Part shown: positions 36,731-44,630 of the stretch, one piece after another
How positions within the stretch are numbered: position 1 is the stretch's first letter
How the letters are laid out: each line of letters opens with the position of its first letter
DNA from: Acetobacter garciniae
Lineage (GTDB): Bacteria > Pseudomonadota > Alphaproteobacteria > Acetobacterales > Acetobacteraceae
Assembly (NCBI RefSeq): GCF_017377735.1
Contig: NZ_JAFVMH010000014.1
Coordinates: forward strand, 1-49,948
DNA length: 49,948 bases
Direction: 5' to 3'
Program-made: the position numbers and the translations under genes
Notes under the pieces: generated by a model
What the model was told of the DNA's origin: nothing
Seen by the model: the letters and a program-made list of their open reading frames with translations, nothing else
The model's database searches: none

Positions 36731-36853
36731 GTGCGAAAAATTGAGCTTTACCTGTTTATATCCTGTGTCTTCATCATAACCTGCGTGATGTATTATGAAT
36801 ACGATCACTACATACCGCAATCGACAGGTTGTGTATTTGGCATGTGCTTCTAG
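36731..36853 (+). CDS. 40-residue membrane microprotein with a C-terminal Cys pair
   Basis: A short gene starting at GTG with GAGG six bases upstream and ending in TAG. The product has a basic N-terminus (MRK), one hydrophobic helix at about residues 6-22 with Cys12 and Cys18, then an acidic/aromatic tail EYDHYIPQSTG and Cys34 and Cys39 in CVFGMCF. This predicts an N-in single-span protein with two cysteines outside the membrane, able to form a disulfide or bind metal. Its A/T-rich, Tyr- and Cys-rich coding differs from its GC-rich surroundings. No name recognised; it could be a chance frame, but the ribosome site, topology and promoter-like upstream region argue for a gene. Confidence 0.5.
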   Translation: MRKIELYLFISCVFIITCVMYYEYDHYIPQSTGCVFGMCF

Positions 36854-36931
36854 AACGGGCTCGCGTCCGGGCGCATGGTGCCGGGCAAAGCAGGCCTGCG
36901 CGGCGGAACATGACGGGGGGCAAAGCGGTTT

Positions 36932-38032
36932 TCAGACCTCGAAAAGATCCTTGTGGGTGCGCGGCTGGCACCGCAGATACTGGTTGGGTGCCCTGACATG
37001 CCCGCCCAGATGGGCGGCGGCGTGCCATGGCCAGCGCGGGTCGTACAGAATGGTGCGCGCCAGGGCGATCATGTCGGCATCTCCCGTCGCCACAATGGCC
37101 TCGGCCTGTTCGAAGCCCGTAATCAGCCCCACGGCCACAACCGGCATGCCTGTCTCGCGCTTGACCGCGCGGGCCAGCGGCACCTGGTAACCCGGGGCGA
37201 CGGGAATATCCTGCGCGGGGCTGAGCCCGCCGCTGGATACATGAATGGCGTCACACCCGCGCGCCTGCAGGTGCTGCGCAAAGGCCACGGTCTGTTCGAT
37301 ATCCCACCCGCCGGGCACCCAGTCCGTGCCGGAAACGCGCACGGTAAGCGGGCCGGTATGGAACACCTCGCGCACGGCGTCGAACACCTCCAGCGGAAAG
37401 CGCATGCGGTTTTCAAGCGATCCGCCATAGGCATCGTCACGGTGATTCGACAGGGGCGAGAGGAACTGGTGCAACAGATAGCCATGGGCTGCGTGCAGTT
37501 GCACCGCGTCCAGCCCCAGCGCCATCGCACGCCGCGCGGCGGCCACAAAGGCTGCGCACACCTTGTTCATGCCATCGCGGTCCAGCGCCATGGGGGCGGA
37601 ATTCGTGGGCTCGTAGGGCTCGGCCGAAGGGGCCAGCGTCTGCCAACCGTGGGGGGCCTTGGGTGGAATATGCGCACCCCCTTTCCACGGTACCTCGCAC
37701 GAGGCCTTGCGCCCGGCATGGGAAAGCTGGATGGCGACCTTGATATCCGACGCCAGGCGCACGCCGTCCAGCACCCGGCGCATGGCGGCCTGGGTTCGGT
37801 CGTCCCACAGGCCGACATCACCATAGGTAATGCGCCCTTCGGGCAGCACGGCCGTGGCCTCGATCGTCAGCAGCCCCGCCCCCGATACCGCGAGCGAGCC
37901 CAGATGGATGAGATGCCAGTCCGTCATCTGGCCATCGACGGCCGAATACTGGCACATGGGGGCGATGACAATGCGGTTGGGCAACGCCAGGGTCCTGAGT
38001 GCCGTAGGTTGGAAGAGAACAGGCCCGCTCAT
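36932..38032 (-). CDS. Old yellow enzyme family NADH:flavin oxidoreductase (YqjM/NamA type)
   Basis: FMN-containing ene-reductase, 366 residues. The TIM-barrel signatures are clear: LPNRIVIAPMCQYSAVDG with the thermophilic-like Cys of class III enzymes, VQLHAAHGYLLHQFLSPLSNHR carrying the two substrate-binding His residues, and DDAYGGSLENRMRF. The C-terminus has a phosphate-binding GDADMIALARTILYDPRWPW. It reduces activated C=C bonds of enones, nitro compounds or quinones with NAD(P)H; the physiological substrate is unknown. ATG at 38032 follows AAGGG. It is 185 bases downstream of the end of the alcohol dehydrogenase gene on the same strand, too far for a tight operon. Confidence 0.9.
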   Translation of the reverse strand: MSGPVLFQPTALRTLALPNRIVIAPMCQYSAVDGQMTDWHLIHLGSLAVSGAGLLTIEATAVLPEGRITYGDVGLWDDRTQAAMRRVLDGVRLASDIKVAIQLSHAGRKASCEVPWKGGAHIPPKAPHGWQTLAPSAEPYEPTNSAPMALDRDGMNKVCAAFVAAARRAMALGLDAVQLHAAHGYLLHQFLSPLSNHRDDAYGGSLENRMRFPLEVFDAVREVFHTGPLTVRVSGTDWVPGGWDIEQTVAFAQHLQARGCDAIHVSSGGLSPAQDIPVAPGYQVPLARAVKRETGMPVVAVGLITGFEQAEAIVATGDADMIALARTILYDPRWPWHAAAHLGGHVRAPNQYLRCQPRTHKDLFEV

Positions 38033-38217
38033 GAACATCCCTTTTCTGGTTTCTGACTGTAGAGCCCGGCCCACCCGCCCCTGCCGCATAAGGCCGGGGT
38101 GTTCGGCAGGATGCGGGTCGGGTGCAACAGCCCCCGGGGGCCGAGCGGGATAGCCACGGCAGAGCAGCGGCCAGCGGGTTCAACGGTCAGGAAGAAAACG
38201 TGCCGGGGGGCGAAAGG

Positions 38218-39375
38218 TTAGAGCGCGGCTTCCAGGACGCGGCGGCTGACATCCAGGCCGATCTCCTCCCGCTCGCCCAGTGCGGTCATGCCGTGCGCAT
38301 CCAACTGGGCGATCAGGTCGTCGATCGCATCCGCGCCGATCGTGTAGGCGGACAGGCGGGTGGGAATATCCAGGCTTTCGAAAAACGCTTCCGTCCTGGC
38401 AATGGCGGCTTCGATCCGTTCATCCTCGCTGCCGTCATGCAGGTTCCATACGCGCTGGGCATATTGCAAAAGCTTGCCCCGCTTGGCCTCCTTGCGGATA
38501 CGCAGCATGGCGGGCAGCACGACGGCAAGCGTGCGCGCATGGTCGATATCGTACCGTGCCGTCACTTCATGGCCGATCATGTGCGTGGCCCAGTCCTGCG
38601 GCACCCCGGCCCCGATCAACCCGTTCAGCGCCAGTGTTGCGATCCACATGAAATTGGCGCGCAGGTCGTAATTATCGGGTTGGGCTATCACCTTCGGGCC
38701 GATCTCGATCAGGCTTTGCAGCAGGCCTTCGGCAAACCGGTCCTGGGCCATGCCCCCTGCCGGATAGGTCAGGTACTGTTCCATGATATGGACAAAGGAA
38801 TCCACCACGCCATTGGCGACCTGGCGCAAAGGCAGCGAATAGGTCTTGGTGGGGTCCAGCACGGAAAAACGCGGAAAGACATGCGGGCTGCCGAAGGCCA
38901 GTTTCTCACGCGTCCGGCTGCGTGTGATCACGCTGGAACTGTTCATTTCCGACCCCGTGGCGGGCAGGGTCAGCACCGTGCCGAACGGCAGGGCAGCCCC
39001 CACGCACGCCCCATGGGTGGTAAGAATATCCCACGCATCCCCCGTGTAGGCGACGGCGGCGGCCACGAACTTGGTGCCGTCGATCACCGATCCACCGCCC
39101 ACCGCCAGCAGGAAATCCAGCTTGTCGCGGCGGATGGTTTCCACCGCGCGCATCAGGGTTTCATAGGTCGGGTTGGGCTCGATCCCGCCGAATTCCTGGA
39201 ACACACGGCCCGCAAGGGCTGCGCGGACTTCGGCCAGCGTGCCGTTCTTTTCGGCACTGGAACCGCCATACAGGATGAGTGTTCGCGCCTCCGCCGGCAC
39301 ATGCTCGGCCAGCTTTGCGATCGTGTCCTTGCCGAAGACGATCCGTGTCGGGTTATAGAACTCGAAATTCTGCAT
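38218..39375 (-). CDS. Iron-containing alcohol dehydrogenase, YqhD type
   Basis: NADPH-dependent aldehyde reductase/alcohol dehydrogenase of family III, 385 residues, the YqhD length. The nucleotide-binding GGGSVIDGTK is at 93-102. The metal ligands correspond to Asp192, His196, His265 and His279, offset by two from E. coli YqhD. YqhD-type enzymes remove toxic aldehydes such as methylglyoxal or butanal. ATG at 39375 follows GGGGAG; an open frame to 39540 overlaps the LysR gene and is not used. The LysR gene lies 79 bases upstream on the same strand, so the regulator may control this gene. Confidence 0.9.
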   Translation of the reverse strand: MQNFEFYNPTRIVFGKDTIAKLAEHVPAEARTLILYGGSSAEKNGTLAEVRAALAGRVFQEFGGIEPNPTYETLMRAVETIRRDKLDFLLAVGGGSVIDGTKFVAAAVAYTGDAWDILTTHGACVGAALPFGTVLTLPATGSEMNSSSVITRSRTREKLAFGSPHVFPRFSVLDPTKTYSLPLRQVANGVVDSFVHIMEQYLTYPAGGMAQDRFAEGLLQSLIEIGPKVIAQPDNYDLRANFMWIATLALNGLIGAGVPQDWATHMIGHEVTARYDIDHARTLAVVLPAMLRIRKEAKRGKLLQYAQRVWNLHDGSEDERIEAAIARTEAFFESLDIPTRLSAYTIGADAIDDLIAQLDAHGMTALGEREEIGLDVSRRVLEAAL

Positions 39376-39454
39376 GCTTGGCACTCCCCGCTTGCGTTGT
39401 TCGGGCCCATCCAAACACCCGACCCGTCTTTGGGCAACACCACACGGGCAAAGA

Positions 39455-40414
39455 TCAGCCCTGCCGTGCCCCGGCGTACGCAAACGGGGGATGGTCCCAG
39501 TACGGGGTCTTGCCGAACCGCTCCGCCATGAAGGCGACAAAGCAGCTTACCTTGGGGGCCACGACCTTCTTGGGCGGGTAGACAGCCCAGATCGCCCGTT
39601 CGGGGCCGGGGGCAAGCAGCCATTCCCATTGCGCCAGCACGCTGCGCAGCCGCTGTTCATGAATATCCGCCGCCACCAGCCAGGTCGGCAGCAGGGCGAT
39701 ACCCAGCCCGGCCAGGGCGGCATCGCGCAGGGTTTCGGAATCGTTTGCGCGCAGGCGTCCGTCAACAGCGATCTCGTGGGCCGGCTGTTCGGGCTTTCCC
39801 TGGGGGCGATAGTACCACGCATCGGCCGGTTGCAGGGCAAAGCGCAGGCAGGCGTGGTCTGCCAGCCCGGCGGGGGATTCCAGCACGGGGCGGGATGCAA
39901 GATAGGCCGGGCTTGCAACAAGCACGCGGCGATGGGGTGCCAGGCGTTTTGCAATCAGCGTGGAATCCACCAATGCGCCAATGCGGATCGCAACATCGGC
40001 GCCGCTCTCGATCAGGTCGACCGTGGTGTCGGTCAGGGTCGCATCCAGCCGGATATCGGGATAGGTGGCGAGAAAATCCTTCATATGGGGCATGACATGC
40101 CGCCGCCCGAAAACGCGCGGAATGTTGATGCGCAACAGCCCCCGCGGCGTGCTGTTCAACAGCGACGTGGCCGCACGCGCCTGATCCAGGTCGATCAGGA
40201 TCTGAAAAACCCGCGCGTGGAATGTCCGGCCTGCTTCCGTCAGCGTCAGGCCACGGGTGGAACGGTTGAACAGGGCCGCCCCCAGATCCGCCTCCAGCGC
40301 GGTGATATAGCGCGATATGGTGGAAACCTTCGTGCCCGTTTCAGCAGCGACGCGTGAAAAACTCCTGACCTCCGCCGCCCGCACAAAGGCCCGCATTGCC
40401 GCCAGGTAGTCCAT
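39455..40414 (-). CDS. LysR family transcriptional regulator
   Basis: A 319-residue LysR regulator. Residues about 3-60 carry the winged helix-turn-helix (FVRAAEVRSFSRVAAETGTKVSTISRYITALEADLG), followed by the type-2 periplasmic-binding-like effector domain. It resembles the YafC/DmlR branch. ATG at 40414 has GGAAGG seven bases upstream. It precedes the YqhD-type gene on the same strand and diverges from lrgAB over a 335-base gap, so either or both could be its target; LysR control of cid/lrg-type genes is known in Firmicutes (CidR). Confidence 0.88.
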   Translation of the reverse strand: MDYLAAMRAFVRAAEVRSFSRVAAETGTKVSTISRYITALEADLGAALFNRSTRGLTLTEAGRTFHARVFQILIDLDQARAATSLLNSTPRGLLRINIPRVFGRRHVMPHMKDFLATYPDIRLDATLTDTTVDLIESGADVAIRIGALVDSTLIAKRLAPHRRVLVASPAYLASRPVLESPAGLADHACLRFALQPADAWYYRPQGKPEQPAHEIAVDGRLRANDSETLRDAALAGLGIALLPTWLVAADIHEQRLRSVLAQWEWLLAPGPERAIWAVYPPKKVVAPKVSCFVAFMAERFGKTPYWDHPPFAYAGARQG

Positions 40415-40749
40415 GCGTTCGCCTTCCATGCCGTAACGGTTCGACCAGACCGGTAGTACCAAGGGCGGATTTATCCTTCAAGAGCCCCACGGGGCACGGG
40501 AACCCGGCCCCCGGCCAACCGCCAGCAGGCCCCCGAAAAGCCTGCCCGCAGGGTGGTATGCCCTTTTCAGCAAGACCCCTTTGCGCGCGGGGTTCTTCAT
40601 TCCCCCCGGGCAGGCGCAGTAGCTAGGCGGGTGCATTACTCCAGCAAAGGCGAGATTCGGCAATGCCCACCCTACCGGCCCTGACATCGGCAATCGGCAC
40701 GGCACCACCAGCCCCCTTGCCCATCACCGATCGCAGGTAAGGGACACAC
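40415..40749. other. Divergent LysR-lrgA intergenic region
   Basis: A GC-rich gap of 335 bases that must hold the promoters of both divergent units. No clean LysR box (T-N11-A dyad) or -35/-10 pair could be picked out with confidence, and the small open frames inside lack ribosome sites. Confidence 0.4.
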
Positions 40750-41184
40750 ATGCCGGTTGCTCTGCTCATTCTTGCCGGATGCGAATTGCTGGGGGAGGTC
40801 ATCCGTGCCGCCTGCCACCTGCCCATTCCCGGACCGGTGATCGGGATGTTCGTGCTGGCGGCAGCCCTTGGCCTGCGCACCGGCCTGACGGGGCAGAAGA
40901 AAACGCCAGCGCCCTTGAAGCCCGCAGCCGAAACCCTGATCGCCAATATGGGCCTGCTTTTCGTGCCCGCGGGTGTGGGCATTATCGCGCAGTTCGGGCT
41001 GATCCGCCACCAGTGGCTGCCGATTTCGGCCGCCCTGCTGGGTTCGACCGTCCTTAGCCTGGGTGTGACGGGTCTGGTCATGCACAAGCTGCTGCTGCTG
41101 AACCACCGCCGCCTTGCCGCGCGGGCAGGCACAATCCAGCCCCACCCACCAGCCGACTGCGCGAACCGGAACCCCCTGCCATGA
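40750..41184 (+). CDS. lrgA: LrgA/CidA family membrane protein
   Basis: Small inner-membrane protein, 144 residues, with four hydrophobic segments. Family signatures: LLILAGCELLGEVIRAACHLPIPGPVIGMFVLAAAL near 4-39 and NMGLLFVPAGVGIIAQF near 66-82. The LrgA/CidA family is holin-like; with LrgB it influences autolysis in Staphylococcus and acts in pyruvate transport in Bacillus (PftAB). ATG at 40750 follows AAGGG. Its last codons overlap lrgB by ATGA, so the two are translationally coupled. The polar C-terminal tail of about 25 residues is somewhat longer than usual. Confidence 0.88.
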   Translation: MPVALLILAGCELLGEVIRAACHLPIPGPVIGMFVLAAALGLRTGLTGQKKTPAPLKPAAETLIANMGLLFVPAGVGIIAQFGLIRHQWLPISAALLGSTVLSLGVTGLVMHKLLLLNHRRLAARAGTIQPHPPADCANRNPLP

Positions 41185-41900
41185 CGACAGCCCTGAACGC
41201 CCTGTGGACACCGCTTTCAAGCACGCCCCTGCTCTGGCTGGTGGTGACACTGGCGGCCTATGTGGCCGGGCGGTGGGTCCAGTCCCTATGCGGGGGTTCG
41301 CCCTATGCCAGCCCGGTGCTGATTGCGATTATCCTTGTGGGCTGCGGCCTGGTTGTGACCGGCACGTCCTACACGACCTATTTTGCCGGCGCGCAGTTCA
41401 TCAACTTCCTGCTAGGGCCGGTGACCGTGGCCCTTGCCGTTCCCTTGGCGGAAAATTTCGGGCTGGTCTGGCGCAACCTGACAAGCATCGGCCTGGCTTT
41501 GCTCGCGGGGTCGCTCACATCCGTCATAAGCGGGATCGGCCTTGTGTGGGCGCTGGGCGGCACGCGCGATGTCGCCCTGTCCATGGCCCCCAAGGCCGTG
41601 ACGACGCCGATCGCCATGGCCGTATCCGAACAGATTGGCGGCGTTCCCGCCCTGACGGCGGCGCTTGCCATATTGGGGGGCATTCTTGCAGCCATTATCG
41701 GCCGGCAGATGCTCCGGCAGTTCCAGATCGAGGACCTGCGCGCCCACGGGCTTGCCGCCGGTGTGGCGGGCAGCGGCATAGCAGCGGCACAGATCGCCGC
41801 CATCGATGAAACGGGGGCCGCGTTCGCCGCCCTGGGCATTGGCCTGAACGGCGTGCTGACCGCCATTTTCGTGCCGGTTCTTATTGCGCTTTGGCGGTGA
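41181..41900 (+). CDS. lrgB: LrgB/CidB family membrane protein
   Basis: Inner-membrane partner of LrgA, 239 residues. The family core is clear: YTTYFAGAQFINFLLGPVTVALAVPLAENF near 66-96 and MAPKAVTTPIAMAVSEQIGG near 134-153. The start overlaps the lrgA stop (ATGA), which fixes it. Expected to form an LrgAB complex that transports pyruvate or a similar small acid, or modulates lysis; in an overflow-oxidising acetic acid bacterium the transport role is attractive but inferred. Followed by intergenic repeat copy F, a probable terminator. Confidence 0.9.
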   Translation: MTTALNALWTPLSSTPLLWLVVTLAAYVAGRWVQSLCGGSPYASPVLIAIILVGCGLVVTGTSYTTYFAGAQFINFLLGPVTVALAVPLAENFGLVWRNLTSIGLALLAGSLTSVISGIGLVWALGGTRDVALSMAPKAVTTPIAMAVSEQIGGVPALTAALAILGGILAAIIGRQMLRQFQIEDLRAHGLAAGVAGSGIAAAQIAAIDETGAAFAALGIGLNGVLTAIFVPVLIALWR

Positions 41901-41926
41901 ACGGGGCCGCACCCGCCGAGCATGAT

Positions 41927-42003
41927 AGAAGTTTTTGTCGCTTCTTTTTCAAAAATTGACGCTTCCTGAAGCTTTTTGAAAAAAGCTTCACCAAAAACTT
42001 TTA
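41927..42003. repeat. Intergenic double-hairpin element, copy F
   Basis: Between convergent lrgB and the aspartate dehydrogenase gene. Outer arms AGAAGTTTTTG and CCAAAAACTTTT. The first hairpin has decayed (GTCGCTTC...GACGC); the second, GAAGC...GCTTC, is intact. It ends 14 bases before the stop codon of the minus-strand gene. Confidence 0.78.
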
Positions 42004-42016
42004 TTTTTCAGGCTAT

Positions 42017-42856
42017 TTATGAAAATGCTAGGCATGAACCGATAGAAGCCAGAACACAGCGCGCCACGCTATACCCCGCCGTCAGCGACGTGCGCGGATT
42101 ATCGGGCGATGGCAGACCCTCCATACGGAAAAACCCGTTGGCACACCGGCCGGAAAACGTGATCTCATGCACATTGTTCGTGCACTCCCGATCCGCAAGA
42201 AGGCGGACCTGCGTTGCATCGAACCCCAGCCCCGCCAGGGCCACCGTGGCCGCGACATTCGCATTCCTGGGGAATTTCAGGGCGGCTTCACGCGCACTCC
42301 CCTCGAACACGACGGCATTGTCCGTATACCCGCCCGGCCACGCCGCAGGCGGCTTGCGCCCGACATAGGTGACCGCATGCAGGCCGGACAGGCGCACGGC
42401 CTCCAGCGCGTCCATGCCCCCCACGGCACCGGCCGCCACGCGCAACGTGCCGGTATCGGCCGCGGCAATGCGGGCCAGTGTCTCGGCCTGGGCCAGTGCG
42501 CCGACAGAAGCCACGACCGTCTCGATCCGGGCAGCCAGCAGGGCGGGCACCACATCACGCACCGCCTCCTGCGATGCGCATTCCGCAACGACATGCGGGG
42601 CGCAGGCGATCAACCCCGCTACGTCGAAAACAACGCTTACCCGTTCGGGCTCCAGCCCCAGGCGCTGCGCCACCTGCGCCACGTTACGGCCCGGGCGGGC
42701 CAGCACCGTGACCATGGCCAGCGGCACCCCCGCCGCCCGCACGGCGCGTAGGACCGTCCCGGCCATGGACCCACAGCCCACAAGGCCCAGATGCAGGGCC
42801 CGGAGTGCCGTGTCGGAAGCCCCTGTCCTGTTTGTCATGTTTGCCCTGTTTGTCAT
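42017..42856 (-). CDS. L-aspartate dehydrogenase (NadX-like)
   Basis: NAD(P)-dependent enzyme that oxidises L-aspartate to iminoaspartate/oxaloacetate (EC 1.4.1.21), 279 residues from the ATG at 42856. Rossmann start LGLVGCGSMAG at 23-33; the C-terminal domain has NANVAATVALAGLGFD followed by ECTNNVHEI with the conserved catalytic His near 230. Possible starts are crowded: 42874 overlaps the SDR end, 42856 and 42838 are the two halves of a duplicated MTNR peptide. GAGCGG lies six bases before 42856. It follows the SDR gene with near overlap, so they form one operon. No nadA or nadC is near, so a role in aspartate metabolism or reductive amination is as likely as NAD synthesis. Confidence 0.83.
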   Translation of the reverse strand: MTNRANMTNRTGASDTALRALHLGLVGCGSMAGTVLRAVRAAGVPLAMVTVLARPGRNVAQVAQRLGLEPERVSVVFDVAGLIACAPHVVAECASQEAVRDVVPALLAARIETVVASVGALAQAETLARIAAADTGTLRVAAGAVGGMDALEAVRLSGLHAVTYVGRKPPAAWPGGYTDNAVVFEGSAREAALKFPRNANVAATVALAGLGFDATQVRLLADRECTNNVHEITFSGRCANGFFRMEGLPSPDNPRTSLTAGYSVARCVLASIGSCLAFS

Positions 42857-42866
42857 GGATGACCGC

Positions 42867-43649
42867 TCAGACATAACGCGAAAGACCGCCAGAAACCTCG
42901 ATCTGCGCACCGGTAATGAACGACGCCGCGGGTGAACCCATGAAGGCAATGGCGCGGGCCACCTCCTGCGGAAGGCCGAGCCGCCCCAGCGGAATGTTCC
43001 TGTTCCGCGCCACGGTGGCAAGCCACTGCTCCCGCGTGAGGCTGCGATCGTCCCGTGCCTCGAACCGCCGCTCCCACTGGCCCGACTCGATCAGCCCCAC
43101 CACCACGGAGTTGACGCGAATGTCGGGCGCGAATTCGCCTGCCAGGGATTTAAGCAGGTTCTGCACGCCCGCACGCGCGGCCGATGTGCAGACCATCTGC
43201 GCTTCGGGCTGGTAGGCCAGCAGGGAATTGACCGCGACAACAGCCCCCTGCCCCGAACGGGCCAGCAGCGGCGCAAACGCATGGATCGTATTGATCTGGC
43301 TGAAGAATTTAAGCCTGAGTTCCTCCGCCCAGTCGGCATCGGTCGTATCCGCGAAGGTGGACATCCGGCCTTGGCCCGCGTTGTTGACCAGCAGGTCGCA
43401 CTGGCCCCGCCAGTCCTGCACGGCTTCAAGCAGCCCCGTCACCGCCGCCTTATCCAGAACATCGCACGGGCGGGCCAGCACATCGCCATATGTCGCCAGC
43501 ATCTGGCGAGCCTGTTCCAGCCGCTGGGCATCGCGCGCGCAGATCGCAACCGCCATGCCTTCCTCCAGCAGCACACGCGCTGTCGCAAGCCCTATTCCGG
43601 AACTGCCCCCGGTCACCACCGCCACCTTGCCACGCAAACCCAGATCCAT
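42867..43649 (-). CDS. Short-chain dehydrogenase/reductase with altered catalytic residues
   Basis: SDR-fold protein, 260 residues. ATG at 43649 has GGAGGAG upstream. The cofactor motif TGGSSGIG (13-20) and NNAG (89-92) are intact and the C-terminus (SFITGAQIEVSGGLSRYV) is normal. The active site is not: Ser142 is present, but the residue 13 positions on, normally Tyr, is Thr155, and the Lys four further is Arg159 (CTSAARAG where YSASKAG is usual). Lys114 seems to replace the tetrad Asn. It is followed with almost no gap by aspartate dehydrogenase. It may use different chemistry, or bind dinucleotide without oxidoreductase activity. Confidence 0.85.
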   Translation of the reverse strand: MDLGLRGKVAVVTGGSSGIGLATARVLLEEGMAVAICARDAQRLEQARQMLATYGDVLARPCDVLDKAAVTGLLEAVQDWRGQCDLLVNNAGQGRMSTFADTTDADWAEELRLKFFSQINTIHAFAPLLARSGQGAVVAVNSLLAYQPEAQMVCTSAARAGVQNLLKSLAGEFAPDIRVNSVVVGLIESGQWERRFEARDDRSLTREQWLATVARNRNIPLGRLGLPQEVARAIAFMGSPAASFITGAQIEVSGGLSRYV

Positions 43650-43892
43650 TTCCGACTCCTCCGATGCCATGCGCCCATTTGCTCTTGATTGCCGGCACAC
43701 ACCAACAGGCAAGGTAGAGCCACCCTGGCCATAACGCAGCCCAGGCGATGGGGTGGCCCGCCGCTGTATGGGGGCAGGGGTCAGCCTTCCTTCATACCAG
43801 AGACACCGGCCCGCCGGGCAAGACCTATGCAGCCCGCCCCGCGCCACGCTATGTCAACAGGCAGGCCCATGCATGCGATCGCAGGACAGAGA

Positions 43893-44576
43893 ATGCAGAC
43901 AGATCTGACACACTGGGCCGGCGTGCCCAGGCCCGCCCGCCAGATTCTGGAAGGGCGTTATACACGCCTGGAACCGCTCGATCCCGCATGCCATGGGGCG
44001 GACCTGCTTCGCTCGGCACGAGAACCGGGGGCGGAGGCGCGCTTTCGCTACCTGTTCGAGACCCCACCTACCGATACCGCAAGTTTCCAGGCCTGGCTGG
44101 ATAAGGCGGCATCGTCCGAAGACCCGCTGTTTTTTGCCGTGATCGACAAGGCCACCGGCCGGGCGGAAGGACGCCAGGCGCTGATGCGGATCGATACGGT
44201 GCATGGCGTTATTGAAATAGGCCATATTCTGTGGGGCCCGGCCATCGCGCGCACGCGTGTCACCACCGAAGCGCTGTACCTGTTCGCGTCCTATGTGTTC
44301 GACACCCTGGGCTATCGTCGCTTCGAATGGAAATGCAACGACCACAACGCGCCGTCCAAGCGGGCGGCAGAACGGTTCGGTTTCCGGTTCGAAGGGCTTT
44401 TTCGCAACCATATGGTTGTCAAAGGCCAGAACCGTGACACCGCATGGTTTGCCATGACCGATACCGACTGGCCCCATATCAAGCAGGCTTTCGCGACATG
44501 GCTGGAGGCGGGGAATTTCGATAGCGCAGGACGACAGCTTGCAAAACTGGACTGCTCTGGCTTTCGCAACGGGTAA
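43893..44576 (+). CDS. GNAT family N-acetyltransferase (RimJ-like)
   Basis: Acetyl-CoA-dependent acetyltransferase, 227 residues. It matches the RimJ/RimL-type GNAT pattern: GRYTRLEPLDPACHG near 25-40, VIEIGHILWGPAIARTRVTTEALYLFASYVFDTLGYRRFEWKCNDHNAPSKRAAERFGFRFEGLFRNHM near 110-175. Targets in the family are protein N-termini or small amines; unknown here. ATG at 43893 follows AGGACAGAGA; upstream in-frame codons to 43689 run through the promoter region. It diverges from the SDR-aspartate dehydrogenase operon. Confidence 0.86.
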   Translation: MQTDLTHWAGVPRPARQILEGRYTRLEPLDPACHGADLLRSAREPGAEARFRYLFETPPTDTASFQAWLDKAASSEDPLFFAVIDKATGRAEGRQALMRIDTVHGVIEIGHILWGPAIARTRVTTEALYLFASYVFDTLGYRRFEWKCNDHNAPSKRAAERFGFRFEGLFRNHMVVKGQNRDTAWFAMTDTDWPHIKQAFATWLEAGNFDSAGRQLAKLDCSGFRNG

Positions 44577-44630
44577 AATCCCGGGCGGACAGGTTTGCTC
44601 TATCCGCCCGATGCTGGCCTGCCTTGCGGG

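Noticed and set aside
7431..42003. CRISPR array or insertion-sequence ends as an explanation of the repeated A/T hairpins
   Set aside because: Copies are kilobases apart with no spacers, and no transposase gene or flanking target duplication could be recognised.
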